64,000 nucleotides of DNA, from assembly GCA_028023455.1 (NCBI GenBank), contig JAQFVV010012508.1, forward strand, positions 2,041,877 through 2,105,876, given 5' to 3'. The notes under the pieces were generated by a model. The model had not been told where the DNA came from. It did not search any database and saw only the letters and a program-made list of their open reading frames with translations. Numbering within the stretch: position 1 is the stretch's first letter; the number at the start of each line of letters is the position of its first letter. Position numbers and translations under genes: made by a program. Source of the stretch: Epiperipatus broadwayi. Its lineage: Eukaryota; Onychophora; Udeonychophora; Euonychophora; Peripatidae. Shown piece by piece: positions 43,140 through 55,321 of this stretch.

Positions 43140-43302
43140 TTACATAATGACTTTTAATAGCTCTTAACAAGCTTTTCTAAATATACATAACCCCAGACCG
43201 GTTTCTAGCTTTTGGCTTTCTTCAGTGATGCACTAAGATATTCAGATATTAGATCTAAAAGCATCAGCTCAAGTTCAGCATTTATCTAATAGTAATCAGA
43301 AA
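43140..43302 (-). mobile_element. Family B/E repeat abutting the Penelope palindrome
   Basis: CAATAGCTCTTAACAAGC-type end, TTCTAAATATACATAACCCC, the ribozyme, TCAGATATTAGATCTAAAAGC and TTCAGCATTTATCTAATAGT. It joins directly to the left outer arm of the Penelope palindrome. A related family B stretch joins the right outer arm at 46445. Confidence 0.65.
43185..43243 (-). ncRNA. Hammerhead ribozyme, family B/E
   Basis: Minus strand: CTGAAGA (complement of 43219-43225), stem II AGC/GCT with loop CAAAA, GAAA, stem III ACCGGT (self-complementary), GUC. Stem I begins TCA/TGG and then mismatches. All core bases are intact. Its position at the end of a Penelope-derived unit ties the ribozyme to that element class. 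Confidence 0.7.
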
Positions 43303-43530
43303 ATAAATTCTTACAACAGCTATATAAATATCAAAAAATTTTTATATACATAAAAAGCTTTTTTCACCACCTGATTTGGTGCCCTTTTCAAATGTTAATA
43401 ATCTATTATGTTAATGAACTATTACAGGAATAAAACCATCTAGTGTTCAATAATGAAATTAAAACAACCAATACCAATATAAATCATTAAAATAAATCAA
43501 AACTTACATATATATCCAGTAATTACAAAA

Positions 43531-44928
43531 TAATTGACTGCATCATAACAATATAAGGTTGTAGTCTTATAGCCAAAGACACCGCTCTATGGCGCTGTTT
43601 TTGTGCTAAAACACATAAAAATGCCGTTTCCACGGCCGACACGTTCAAACCCGCATTTTCTATAATACAACTTTTTTGTTGTGCTACAGATTGCAGGCCG
43701 CTATGTCGCGTCACAGTACAGCATGTATGTCGCATCGCAGCAAATAAATTTGGTGAATTCGCACAGTTTATAAAATTGTTACGGCTTGGTGAAAGGGTGT
43801 GTGTATTTGAATTGGATGAAAATGTTGTATTGATTGAATTTTTTTTATTTTAAAATATTGAAATGTTCAAGTTTTCTACAGTAATAATTATCAGACTTTT
43901 TACAATGTACTGTATTGTTTTAAGTGGTAAAATGTTGACAAGATATATGTATAAAGTGAGTTAGAATTAGGTAACGCTCAAGTAACGTACTGTTCGTAAC
44001 ATTCCACGAGACAAACAATATTCTACCATGTGTTTAGTTTTGAAGTAAAAAATAGCGGTAACACAAAAAATATCCAGTAAGAAAAGTACAATTCTACACT
44101 CTTTTTTTAAATTTCATAAAAAGCATATATTATAAATATGGTTAATAAGTAAAGAAGACATTTTTATATATATATGTTGTTGTTTAAAAAAGTTTTACTT
44201 TCTTTCTTTTCTCTGACTACTGTTATACTTTGTTGAATATATTTTACGTTTATTGTTATCATTTATTTTATATATGTTAATAAAAAAAATATTTACAAAA
44301 AGTACGATTTAGATATTTTTTATTTTAGCATTGCAAACAACAGAACCCTTTATTTTAGCATTGCAAAAAACTAACCCTAAACCTAACCCTAACCCTAACA
44401 ACTTTTACTTTTTGTTGTCATTCTATTTGAAATAAAAAATAGCGGTAATATCTGTTTGTCTGTAAAAAATTAAAATGTAAAACGAAGACTAAAAAAGTAA
44501 AAAATAGCGGTGACACAATAATATCTGTTTCTCTGTAAAAAGTAAAAATTTAAAAGGAAGACTAAGAAATTTTACTTTTTATTCTGATTATGAGTTTTTA
44601 AACAACAACAACAAAAAAAAGCCGTAACCCAACTAAAAAAATATCCGATAGAAAATTGTTTTTTCTAATAAAGCAAAATAAAAAACATGAATCAAATTGT
44701 AATTTGTTGATTTTATTTTACATTTATTATTATCATTTAATTTGTATATGTTAATAAAAAATAATATTTAAAAAAAACAATTTTGTTTTTATTTTTATTT
44801 TTGCATTACAAAAAAACATCAAAATGATTAAAATCAATGGCCTGGGAATGTTCATATTTTATAGTTTTAGTGTGAAAATGGCGCCATCGAACAGCATCTT
44901 TATCTATAATACTAGCACCCAATATAAT
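43531..44928. mobile_element. 1.4 kb insertion in the left Penelope arm
   Basis: It is absent from the right arm, which reads straight through CCAGTAATGACAAAATAAAATAAA. The left part is GC-rich for this window (GCCGCTATGTCGCGTC, CCACGGCCGACACG). The middle has three copies of a TAAAAAATAGCGGTAACAC block near 44048, 44433 and 44495, and the interstitial telomere tract. The right end has AAAATGGCGCCATCGAACAG. No ORF of transposon type was found; the 70-codon minus frame is not convincing. Class unknown. Confidence 0.6.
44371..44400 (-). repeat. Interstitial telomere repeat, (TTAGGG)n
   Basis: CTAACCCTAAACCTAACCCTAACCCTAACA on the plus strand is about five units of TTAGGG read on the minus strand, with one A-for-C change. 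It implies TTAGGG-type telomeres in the host and may mark a repaired break or a telomere-primed insertion. Confidence 0.85.
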
Positions 44929-44982
44929 AAATAAAATAAAATAAATTACATGCATTTTTTACAATTATATATGTATGTCAAT

Positions 44983-45500
44983 TTATATAATTTTCCATTC
45001 ATTTTTAATTAACCAGTTATTAACCAAATTTATAGAAGTCTTGTAAATATTCATACATTTATTTAAATTATTTTTAATATATGTTTTGTATATTTGTCTT
45101 CTTTTTGGATCTTTGATATAATTTAAACATTTAATACTTTTTGTAGCATCTATTCTATGCCCATATTTCATGTAATGAATGTATAATGCAGATTTATCTT
45201 CTTTTCTATTAATTGCATTATTATGTTCTTTGGCTCTTACCTTTAATTGTTTGCCAGTATGCCCAAAGTAAACCATTTTACAAATTTCACATGTAATTGT
45301 ATATACAATTCCTTTTTTGTACTGTATATCATCTCTTAACCTATAATTATGTATTAATAGATCAAGATTTTTACTGTTTTACCAGCCAATATTTATATCC
45401 TTCTCAATATAATTTTTGTTATATCTCAATGTATTAGATAACTTAAGACAATATGAAAGTCTAATCCATTCCTTATTTGATTCATTATTACCATTATCAA
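44983..45500 (-). pseudogene. Penelope-like element GIY-YIG relic, left arm
   Basis: Minus strand: LIHNYRLRDDIQYKKGIVYT, then ITCEICKMVYFGHTGKQLKV and RAKEHNNAI...ALYIHYMKYGHRID, and a C-terminal tail to about 44983. The GIY and YIG tyrosine blocks (IVY, YFGHTG), the arginine of the helix and the H of KEHNN are kept. A CXXC pair (CEIC) precedes the second block, as in Penelope endonucleases. A stop lies upstream (TGG TAA, near 45380) where the right-arm copy reads TGG TCA. RT is missing. Confidence 0.8.
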
Positions 45501-45639
45501 TACCATTATTTTTCTCAGAAATATTATCACCTACCATAGATGTTTTAGAATTAAAAAATATATAATCCTAAAACTATTAAAAATATATTTTTTAATTCTA
45601 AAACATCTGTTATAGGTAATAATATTTCTGAGCAAAAAT

Positions 45640-46150
45640 TATTGTATTGATAATGGTAATGAATGAAATAAGAAACGGATTAGACTTTCATTATGTCCTA
45701 AGATATATAATACATTGAGATATAAGAAAAATTATATTGAAAAGGATATAAATATTGGCTGGTCAAACAGTAAAAATTTTGATCTATTAATGGGTAACTA
45801 TAGGTTAAGAAATGATAGACGGTACAAAAAAGAAATTGTATATAAAATTACATGTGACATTGTAAAATGATTTATTTTGGTCATACTGGCAAATAATTAG
45901 AGGTAAGAGCCAAAGAACATAATAATGCAATTAATAGAAGAGATGATAAATCTGCATTATATATTCATTATTTAAAATATGGGCATAGAATACAGGCTAC
46001 AAAAAGTATTAAATGTTTAAATTATATCAAAGATACAAAAAGAAGATAACTATACCAAACATACTATATTAAAAATAATTGTATGAATATTTACAAAACT
46101 TCTATAAATTTGGTTAATAACTGGTTAATTAAAAATGAATCGAATATTAT
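45640..46150 (+). pseudogene. Penelope-like element GIY-YIG relic, right arm
   Basis: This is the inverted partner of the left-arm relic. It reads the same residues with a frameshift near 45868, a stop in 'GK*LEVRAKEH', and small deletions near the 3' end. Differences from the left arm run to several per 100 bases, so the palindrome is not fresh. Confidence 0.78.
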
Positions 46151-46445
46151 ATAAATTGACATATATATAATTGTAAAAAAAAAATGCATGTAATTTATTT
46201 TATTTTGTCATTACTGGATTTATATGTAGGTTTTGATTTATTTTATGATTTATATTGGTATTGGTTGTTTTAATTTCATTATTGGACACTAGATGGTTTT
46301 ATGTCTGTAATAGTTCGTTAATTTAATAATAGATTATTAACATTCGAAAAGGGCACCAAATCAGGTGCTGAGAAAGGCTTTTTATGTATATAAAAAAATT
46401 TTGATATTAATATAGCTGTTGTAAGAATTTATTAATTTCTGATTA

Positions 46446-46830
46446 TTATTTATGGAAGAACAGCATAAATATATTTATTCTTTTCCCATTTGATTATCTA
46501 ATAGTTAACTATTAAGTGGAAAATCTTAATTTTTCAGACATCTATATGCTTCCAAATCCAGTTATCTAACTTAAATAACCATATGGGACTGAACTAAGTT
46601 CAGATCCACCTATGTTAACAGCTTCAGCAATATAACATCTCAAAAGCCTTAAGAGCAAAACTATAATTGCAAAGAAATCAAGTCATACATCATGTGACTT
46701 AATTTAATAAACTTGTACTACAAATATTATAAAATGAGCATTAATAGCTTTTAACAAGCTTTTCTGAATATCCCTATCCCCAGTCCAGTTTCTACTTTTT
46801 GGTATGTGTTGAAAAATACTGTAGTCTTAG
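46446..46830 (-). mobile_element. Family B repeat abutting the Penelope palindrome
   Basis: TAATAGTTAACTATTAAGTG, TCAGACATCTATATGCTTCC, AGTTATCTAACTTAAATAAC, the shared palindrome CTGAACTAAGTTCAG (46589-46603), TTGCAAAGAAATCAAGTCAT and CTTTTAACAAGCTTTTCTG. The ribozyme site (46770-46820) is degenerate: GAAACTGGAC is present but CTGANGA is lost. Confidence 0.7.
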
Positions 46831-47175
46831 TTCAATAAACAATACGTATTCTAGTCTAATCAATGCTTATTAATGAAACATGAATTATTGAATACTATAT
46901 ACATTTGAACGTGAAGGGTGTGTGCGTGTGTGGAAAAAATATAGTGTAGTTCACAGTTCTATTACAATGTGCATCTATGCATATATAATGGGTTTCAATA
47001 AAAAGATGACTGGTTTGCTCTCCAAGCTGTTTGCAGAGCTACCTCTGAATCGATATGTGTTATGTAACAATGTTATTCATGAAAAAAAAAATTAAGACAG
47101 TAATGTCTGGATCATAAATACGAACATGAAATGTGGTTCATACCTTTGTAAAAAAAATTTTAAATGTTGATGCTT
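46831..47175. other. AT-rich stretch, nothing recognised
   Basis: No recognised feature. AGGGTGTGTGCGTGTG near 46916 is a short GT tract. Confidence 0.35.
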
Positions 47176-47177
47176 TA

Positions 47178-47280
47178 TTGCTCAGGAGTTTATACGAAAT
47201 TCAGGCACCAGAAATATGAATGCCAGAATCAATTCTGAGATCTCCCGATCCCAAGTCGAGCGCTCTACCAACCATGTCAA
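47178..47280 (-). repeat. tRNA-derived SINE (family 3), best copy
   Basis: Minus strand: TTGGTAGAGCGCTCGACTTG, GGGATCGGGAGATCTCAG, AATTGATTCTGGCATTC, CTGGTGCCTGAATTTCG. This keeps most of a tRNA D arm and anticodon arm, followed by a degraded T arm. It lies just upstream of the mariner relic. Confidence 0.65.
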
Positions 47281-47439
47281 ACTGCGCAAAGCCCATGATG
47301 GAACAATGTGCTATCATTAAATCAAATTGGGTAAAACTATTTCTGAAACATTGAAATATGTCAGTTAAAACTATGAATTGCAAGAATATTTTCAAACGGT
47401 TTGCAAACTTTTGTGATGGTAAACAGAGAATATTGAATA

Positions 47440-47910
47440 TAATATACTGTCGAAGTAAATGAAAATCAACTAGAAATGAAGAAAACATGCGAAGGTTGAC
47501 AAAGTTCTTCAAACTGATGCCTATCTGATTATCAGGCTCATTGAGGAATTCACTGGATTTTCTAGAACCATTGTCCATCATATTTTAATGGAACGTTTGA
47601 AAAAGTGGAAAATGTGTGGACATGTGCTTCACTTGTTGAGACGACCAAAAAGATGCCAGAATGAAGCACTGCAAAGACATGTAAAAAAACACAATGGCTA
47701 TTTTTAAGTTATCTGTACTATTCTTTTGATTTAACTCCTGCTGACTTTTGACTTATTTTCAAAATTAAAATTGGTCATAAAAGGAGCATGTCATGGTCCA
47801 ATTCAGGACGTCCAGAAAAGCTTGCCCAAAGTTTCTGCAAATGATTCTGGACAATTTAAGGAACGGTTTTATAATCATGTGATGTATTGAATCATGAGGA
47901 AAGTACTTTG
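47440..47910 (+). pseudogene. Mariner-like transposase relic, internally deleted
   Basis: The N-terminal part, in shifted frames, reads like the second helix-turn-helix of mariner: 'LxIRLIEEFTGFSRTIVHHI' (47515-47580), then 'LKKWKMCGHVLHLLR' and a Lys-rich helix. It then jumps to C-terminal sequence: 'FDLTPADF' (about 47730, normally DLaPcDF), 'FKIKIGHKRS', 'GPIQDVQKSLPKVSANDSGQ', 'FKERFYNHV'. The catalytic middle with the D,D34D triad is missing. No terminal repeats were found. The minus-strand 126-codon frame over the same region is a shadow. Confidence 0.72.
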
Positions 47911-47999
47911 AATAATCAATAATAAAAACAACATAAATAATGTCTTGTGTTTTATTTTACATCTATCATATATTACTAACACACACTATATATATCTTT

Positions 48000-48690
48000 A
48001 TAGTTGTTGCTTTTTTATATATTTTTCGTTACAATGATTCTATTATTCTATCTAGTCAAATGGCTTTTTACGTCATATCTATTTATACATATTTATTCTC
48101 ATTCACAAGAATTTAGACTCAACATTATTCATGTCTTCTCTTTCTAAATATATACATATCTATGTTTTAAGACATTTGCATACTCGTAATATTTATCATT
48201 TTTGACTATAGATCAAGTTCAGTAGTAATAACAGTTGGATAGCCTTATTATCCAAGAGATCATAAATTTGAATGCCAAAAGTGACAAGCTGGGCACGATC
48301 AATAACAGATCTACCAATATATCAAAGTACCAGGGCAATTAAAGTCAGTCATTAGAAATAGCACAAATGTACTGTTAACCTTTTTTAAAAAAATAAATTA
48401 AATTAAAACGTTTTCCGTTTAAAAATTTTGAACATATAAATTTGAAACTAGATTTTTTTATATTTATGGATGAGTTATTTATTTATTTTCAATCTTAAGA
48501 AATTTTGCATCTGTTAAAACTACTAAAATTTCCCATTAAGCAGCGTTATTATAGATTTTCCATTTCAATTAAATTATTGCTAGCAATATATTTATTTTTC
48601 ATTCCAATATCTTTTTACCAAGTTTACATTTTTAAAATCTTAACAATTAAAATTTGAAATTTTTAGCAAGAGGGGGATACATTCTACATT
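48000..48690. other. AT-rich stretch, nothing recognised
   Basis: GGATAGCCTTATTATCCAAG...GATCATAAATTTGAATGCCA near 48238-48280 vaguely resembles a tRNA-derived SINE (AGTTGGATAGCC A-box-like) but is too diverged to call. Confidence 0.35.
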
Positions 48691-48714
48691 TTTTATTTAT
48701 TGAAAATCAATAAA

Positions 48715-48918
<204 letters not shown>

Positions 48919-48924
48919 ATCAGA

Positions 48925-49637
<713 letters not shown>

Positions 49638-49639
49638 GT

Positions 49640-50400
49640 TAGTTTTTAATTGCAGGTACCAAATTGAGTTATGCAAAAAAAAATCGGAAATGCAGGAGAA
49701 AATTTGAAATAGATCATAATAAAATATAAAATTTGAATATTTTTATTGCTTGATTATTAAATAAATGATTTTATGTTATATAATTATTTAATATGAAACT
49801 CTTTTCATATATTAATGAAATAATCTGAAAAAATTTGAGCTGAATCAAGCCACTATGAAAAGGTATAACCATATGATATATTCTCAATAGCAATGAGTTG
49901 AATCTTGCGTCTCTTGGTCAAAAAAAATGGAACATCTGATTTTTATAATTTGCATTTCTCGCTGCAATAATTTGCATATTTTATAAACTATATTTTCATT
50001 CTGCTCCTGGCGCAATTAATTAATTAATTTTGCACCATGATTCTGGCCAGAATTCGCTGAAAATTAACTCTGTGCTATTAAGTGAGAATATATTTATATA
50101 GGTATACCTTTTCACAGTGGCTTTACTCAGCTATTGGCATTAATCTTTTTTCTTACTTCAGCAAATATTTTTGCTACATAGAATACATACTACTTTTTAT
50201 ATTAATGACAGAATGCGAAATTGAAAAAAGTTTTCTCGCCATCGCTTTTGACAACAATATGTTTTGTTTATTTTCATGTTTAATAACTTTTATGCTCTGT
50301 TTGATGTTAAATATGCAGTATAATATTATTTCAATAATTCGGTTTAATTTAATTAACTGTCTATTAATTTATTGAATTAGTATAATAGTTATAATAATTG
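49640..50400. other. AT-rich stretch, nothing recognised
   Basis: A hydrophobic 97-codon frame at 50082-50375 is open but has no recognisable motif and noise-like composition. Confidence 0.4.
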
Positions 50401-50403
50401 GTA

Positions 50404-50640
50404 GGTGTGAGTTACGCTTAGAGCGGCCACATGAAGTGCTGTTTCTGTGTCAAAGCACAGAAGTATTCAGGGTAGGGGGCTCACAACTACCTAATAATTT
50501 TATAAAATTCCATTTAATTTTACATTTAAACATGTTTTGCATGCGTTTAACAAGAAAAGATTTATAAAGAATTTAATTCGCTGGGCATTTTTCTTGCATT
50601 TACGGTCAGATTTCTAGCTCTAGTGATAATGGCAGGATAT
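50404..50640. repeat. GC-richer islet and dispersed repeat
   Basis: GTGAGTTACGCTTAGAGCGG...GGGTAGGGGGCTCAC (about 50406-50488) is unusually G-rich here and begins and ends in complementary GTGAG/CTCAC. 50525-50630 resembles 65-164. I do not recognise either. Confidence 0.35.
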
Positions 50641-50644
50641 TGTA

Positions 50645-51300
50645 AGTTGTTCATATAATGAATAGATAATATTTAAATATGCTAGTGGAATTCATTCAAT
50701 GAAGTATTCTAATATTTAAATATTTTAAATTTAAAATTATAATACTTTAATAGTTAATTTTGGAGCCATATAAGAATGAATAGTATATCAATTAAGATTG
50801 ATGCTGAATGGAAATTTATTAAGGAAATGTTAATAATTCATTCTACAACAATGTCATTTGCATATACAAATGTAAATATCAAATAATCATTGAAATTTGC
50901 ACATACTCCAATGATATTATAAAGAAATATAAATATATAGAATTTTTTTTTGCTTGAGATAGAAATTGATGTGACAGCATAAAAATCAGGAAGTATGAGT
51001 TAGTGGTAAAACAGCAATTTATTAACATTGGTGACAAATTAGATGCATAAGATATAAAGATAATTAAAATTTAACAATGTAATCTAAAAATTCAGTAAAT
51101 ATTTCAGTTTTGGGGCCTATATATAATTATGCATAATGATTAATGTATATATTTAGATTAATTCGATAACACAACTAGTAATCACCATTAGTCAAAAGAT
51201 ATGCATACTCACCTCTAGACAGTAACAGCAAAATCAAAAGCTATATTGACAGGAGCCATCTGAATCAGATGGTTTATAAATTGAACATTGTTAAAAGTAT
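50645..51300. other. AT-rich stretch, nothing recognised
   Basis: No feature was recognised. Confidence 0.4.
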
Positions 51301-51315
51301 TCTAATCTCTTAGAT

Positions 51316-52519
51316 CAGTGGTCTTCAACCTTTTCACACCTGCGGACCGGTAAAAATAAGGATAAGATTTCATGGACTGGCAGAAGTTTACAGATAAATT
51401 TTCTTAAAGATGTAACCTGCTTAGCCTTAGATAAGCATAATTGTTATTACTGACCAAAACAGCATACTAGTTATTGTGTATTGTAATGGTGTTGTTTACC
51501 TTCACATGCTGAACACTCTTTCTCGAGTAGCGCAGTCATACTGCTACAGAAAACATACAATAACAATCATTCTCATTAATGTGCTTGCATTTTACATTTA
51601 TTATTTCATTGTTAAAACATGCAAGAATAAAATGTTATTCACCTGAATGTTGAAAAAGTCAAAAGTTTTGATCTTATTTTTTTTTTGGGGGGGGGGGTTG
51701 AGAAATACTTTGTCATCACTGAGACAAAAGATAGACACCAAAGTTATTTTTTGTTTGTTTTTATTTTTAAAAAAAGGTAACAGAAATTGGTTTTAAAAAT
51801 AAAAGTTTTAGTATTTTAGTGGTATACAAATAAAGCCAAAAAAAATATTGCCTTATAGGCCAAAAAAAAAAGTGGGCGTATTTTTAAACAAAAAAAAAAA
51901 GAAAACGAAACTTGAAAAAGTCAAAAGTTTTGATCTTACTTTATTTTGGGGTGGTGGGGGTGTATTGAGAAATACTTTGTAAAAGTTAGAGACAGAACTT
52001 ATTTTTTGGTTTTTATTTTTAAAAAAAGGTAATAAAAATTGATTTCCAAAATAAAAGTTAAAGCCAAAAAAAAAAAAAAATCGCCTTATAGCCAAAAAAA
52101 ACCCACTAAAAATGAAATATTAAAAGAGAGAGTAGAAAAAATTTAAGAGATCAAAAAAAGTCATGTTACATTTTATTGTTTTAACAATGCTGACAAGCAG
52201 CCATGATTGGCTATCAAAAGACAACTGGAGTTTGTATAATAAAAAACTTTTTTCTACCCCCCCCCCCATAAACATCTGTGATAAATAGAAAAACAAATTA
52301 ATTTATGTATGATTGATTAGATTTTGTTTTTGTTCTGTTTTTTTTTTTTTTAATCGGGAAAAAATGTGATGAAAAAAATAAATAAAAATTATTTATATTA
52401 ATTAAAAGTTTAAAATCATTATTTTGTTATTACAAACTTTCTTGCCAATCTAGCTGCAGACAGGCAGAAAACTTCTGCGGCCCGGTGCTGGTCTGCAGCC
52501 TGGTGGTTGAAGACCACTG
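51316..52519. mobile_element. hAT element (non-autonomous) with perfect 8-bp TSD
   Basis: The terminal inverted repeats CAGTGGTCTTCAACC and GGTTGAAGACCACTG are flanked by TCTTAGAT on both sides (51308-51315, 52520-52527), the exact hAT signature. Subterminal GCGGACCGG and GCGGCCCGG follow. There is no transposase frame. Inside, the stretch GAAAAAGTCAAAAGTTTTGA...GAGAAATACTTTG occurs at 51652-51713 and again at 51912-51980, each time with a poly-G run. This shows an internal tandem duplication of about 260 bp. Confidence 0.93.
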
Positions 52520-52527
52520 TCTTAGAT

Positions 52528-53755
52528 CTTATTATTTGGTGGTTCTGATTCCCAAGCTTAGAGGATAACACATCTTCAGGAGACATACTTTATCATCATA
52601 TGTTAAGATTCATCTAAAAATCATCAATATAGAAATCATAAATTTTCTTAGGATTCATCACTACAAAAATCTTGAATCGATGGATGTTAAGAATTATTGC
52701 CAATTATCTGTGACATAGTAGTAATATCTTGACCACTCTGGTTTATTGATAAAATTTTGCAATTCGTGTTGTCTGCATTTTCTGTTGAATGGAAATTTTG
52801 TAAACAGTTCCAAAAAGCTATTAACCCAGTCACAAAACATTCAACATACTCCAGTAGTCTTTAGAAGAAATTGGTATATTTTTTGGCATCAATTTCGGGA
52901 TTTTTTTTTAACCCATTGTGCATATGCAGGACTTTATTAAATTATTCCTTCAAATAGATTTATGGAAACATATAAGCATAAAGACTTGATGAATATCCTG
53001 TAACATTATAATGCACATGAATCATTATGATATTTCATTGTCCACAAACAGATAACATTTATAATGTTTAGAAATTAGCTAATAGTTTTTTGATATATGT
53101 GATTATAAGTTTGGTTATTTTAATATATTTAACATCATTAGAATGAAATTGTGTGTGAACTAGTATGCTGCAATAAATTATAAATGTATTGTGAATATAA
53201 ATGTGTTCCATGTATACTTTATATAGTCATTTAAATTACTCTATTCTACAATTAATAAATTGTTATAAACCAGTAAAAAATTTGGATTATATACTTCAGA
53301 CAATTGAAAATATTTTATAAAGATATTATTCAATTATTCATAATATTTTCTCATTAGAAGATAGAATTTTAATTTAAAGTTCAGACAGACATCACATAAT
53401 GATATTGAGAAAAGGATGCAATTCTTTCTGGAGAGAAAATGTCTAGGAACAAAATAGAAATTGTCTATCACAGAGATTTCTAGTGATTAACTGTTAAAGA
53501 ATCAGTGATTAAATTAAGGATTATACCTACTTAAATAGTTGAGTGGATTGCAAGAGGGGAAATAAAAAAGAAATTAAATATAGAATTGAAATAGATTTTG
53601 TGGATCATTAGGAAAAAACACTATTATGGAGTGGAGGTTTGGATAATAAAAAAAAATAGGAAAAAAGTTTTGGAAAATTTTTGAAATGTGGAAATAGGCA
53701 TGCGAAAGTGAGGTCTCAAAATAAGTTGAGAAAATAGTTTTAAAAAATAATCATA
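52528..53755. other. AT-rich stretch, nothing recognised
   Basis: No feature was recognised. Confidence 0.4.
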
Positions 53756-53756
53756 T

Positions 53757-54200
53757 TGCGCATTTATCGATAAAACTTGTTAGAGCAATTAGCACATTCT
53801 TTATTTTAATTTATAATTATAAGCATATCAAGTTAAATCATGTGAAGTATGACTTGCTTTTATTTACTATTATAGTTTTGCTTTTAAGTCTTAAACAATG
53901 TTATATTGCCAATGCTATTAATATATGGTATGGCTGAAGATTTCTCAGCCTATAGCCAATTAAGTTAGATTAGCTGGATTTGAAGACATATAGGTGTCTG
54001 AAAATGTCATATTTTCTACTTAATAGTTAAGTTTCAAATAAGTGCTGGCTTTGAATTGGTATTTTGAATCTAGTGTCTGAAATACTCTAGTGCCTCATTG
54101 AGGATAGCCAATAGCTTGAAACCAGTTTGGGGATGGGATAGTTTCTAGACAGAGACTTTAAATGCTTTCTCTTGCGGCATTTATTGATAAAGATTGTTAG
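53757..54200 (+). mobile_element. Family B repeat
   Basis: GCGCATTTATCGATAAAACT, ATCAAGTTAAATCATGTGAA, TTAAGTTAGATTAGCTGGAT, TAGGTGTCTGAAAATGTCAT, AATAAGTGCTGGCTTTGAAT, then the ribozyme site and TTCTAGACAGAGACTTTAAA. The ribozyme (54091-54140) has TTGAGGA (C3 lost) with stem II AGC/GCT and GAAACC, so it is probably inactive. The CTGAACTNAGTTCAG block is eroded here. Confidence 0.65.
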
Positions 54201-54537
54201 AGCTATGCTCTTTATTTTAGTTTATATTGTTGTTGTTTTTTTTTTTTTTTTAGTTCTTATCAATGCATTCTTCCATATCACAACTATCTATTACTATGTT
54301 TGCATTTAGCAAACAATCTTTATTTGTTAGGAGAGCTGGAGGTATCAAACATTTGAATCTCCTTTTCCAAATTAACCTCTCACATTTCTCCATTATATGG
54401 TTAGTTTTTGTGATATCAGCTGACATCTAAGTATCACTAATAGCAGGTTAAGCACAATTCTTTTGACTTATTATTATTTTGATGAAAATTTATCTTGGAA
54501 TATTTAGTTCTTAGTCCAGCATTCTGCCACTAGGGAT

Positions 54538-54539
<2 letters not shown>

Positions 54540-54588
<49 letters not shown>
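54540..54588. repeat. (TA)n microsatellite
   Basis: About 24 uninterrupted TA units. Confidence 0.97.
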
Positions 54589-54594
<6 letters not shown>

Positions 54595-54754
54595 GGTTAC
54601 CCAGCATAACAAGCATGCACTCAATTATTAAAGATTATTTAAAATTCTTTTAAATTAAAAATATTATTATTATTAAGAATTTTATGCATGAATGTGTGTG
54701 CAAAGGTGAAATATATGAAAGCATCTTATTTGGATAAATATACAAAACTTAAAT

Positions 54755-55010
54755 CCATGTCATCATCATCATCAATTATTATCAATCCACTGCAGGATGA
54801 AGGTTTTTCCAAGTTCAATCCATCCTCTCCGATTTTTAGCTTCTCTTCTCCACATCACCCCTGCACACTTTCTTATTTCATCATCCAACTCATATGTGGT
54901 CTCTTTCTGGGTCTTTTACAATCTCTTGGAATCCAGTTTAAGATTTCAATTGTCCATCTTGTATTATCTCTTCTAGCACTATGTCCAGCCCAACTCCACT
55001 TCAATCTAAA
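54755..55010 (-). pseudogene. 3' end of an RTE-like LINE, better copy
   Basis: Minus strand: a W-G/A-H-like block over CCAGCCCAACTCCACTTCAA, a lysine/arginine-rich 'GRP' like block over TTCTGGGTCTTTTACAATCTC, a W-containing block, then the cysteine/His-poor tail and a (TGA)n tail (plus strand TCATCATCATCATCAATTAT). This fits the widely conserved C-terminal end of a LINE ORF2. Same family and orientation as 165-420, with several per cent divergence. Confidence 0.6.
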
Positions 55011-55321
55011 CCATGTAAGATGGTTTAAATTAAGAAAAAAATTGAAATAATTATATATATTTTTGTTTTTGGTGTGGTTTAAAGAAAATTTAATTTGATC
55101 AGATTTATTGATTTAAAAAAAATCTACAATTGCAGTCTTTTAATTACTGACGGATTGTATACTTGTAATTAAAAAAGGTAAAAGATTTGATAAGAGAGAA
55201 AATATAAAGGGGACACATTTTTAAGAGGATTCATTCCGTCGTTTTAATTTAGTATGGACTGGAGAATTGTAAATTTGTTTAGCTTTTGTGAACTCTTAAC
55301 GTGGCTAAGGAATTATTTCAT

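Larger units (their letters stand above)
43303..46445. mobile_element. Head-to-head Penelope-like palindrome, interrupted
   Basis: The right arm (about 45584-46445) is an almost complete inverted copy of the left arm, which is split into an outer (43303-43530) and an inner part (about 44926-45562). The symmetry centre is the 21-bp spacer 45563-45583. Matching blocks include GGTGCCCTTTTC/GAAAAGGGCACC, CCATCTAGTGTTCAATAATG and its inverse, and the whole GIY-YIG region. The two truncated coding relics point away from the centre. A 1.4 kb segment interrupts the left arm. Confidence 0.88.

Noticed and set aside
44821-44925. Gene promoter at the GC-rich AAAATGGCGCC stretch
   Set aside because: It lies inside the insertion in the Penelope arm and no downstream gene is visible.
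47201-47581. Minus-strand 126-codon ORF as a gene
   Set aside because: It covers a SINE and the antisense of the mariner relic.
50082-50375. Hydrophobic 97-codon ORF as a small membrane protein
   Set aside because: Composition is that of AT-rich noise, with no motif or repeat partner. It is kept only as an unremarkable open frame.
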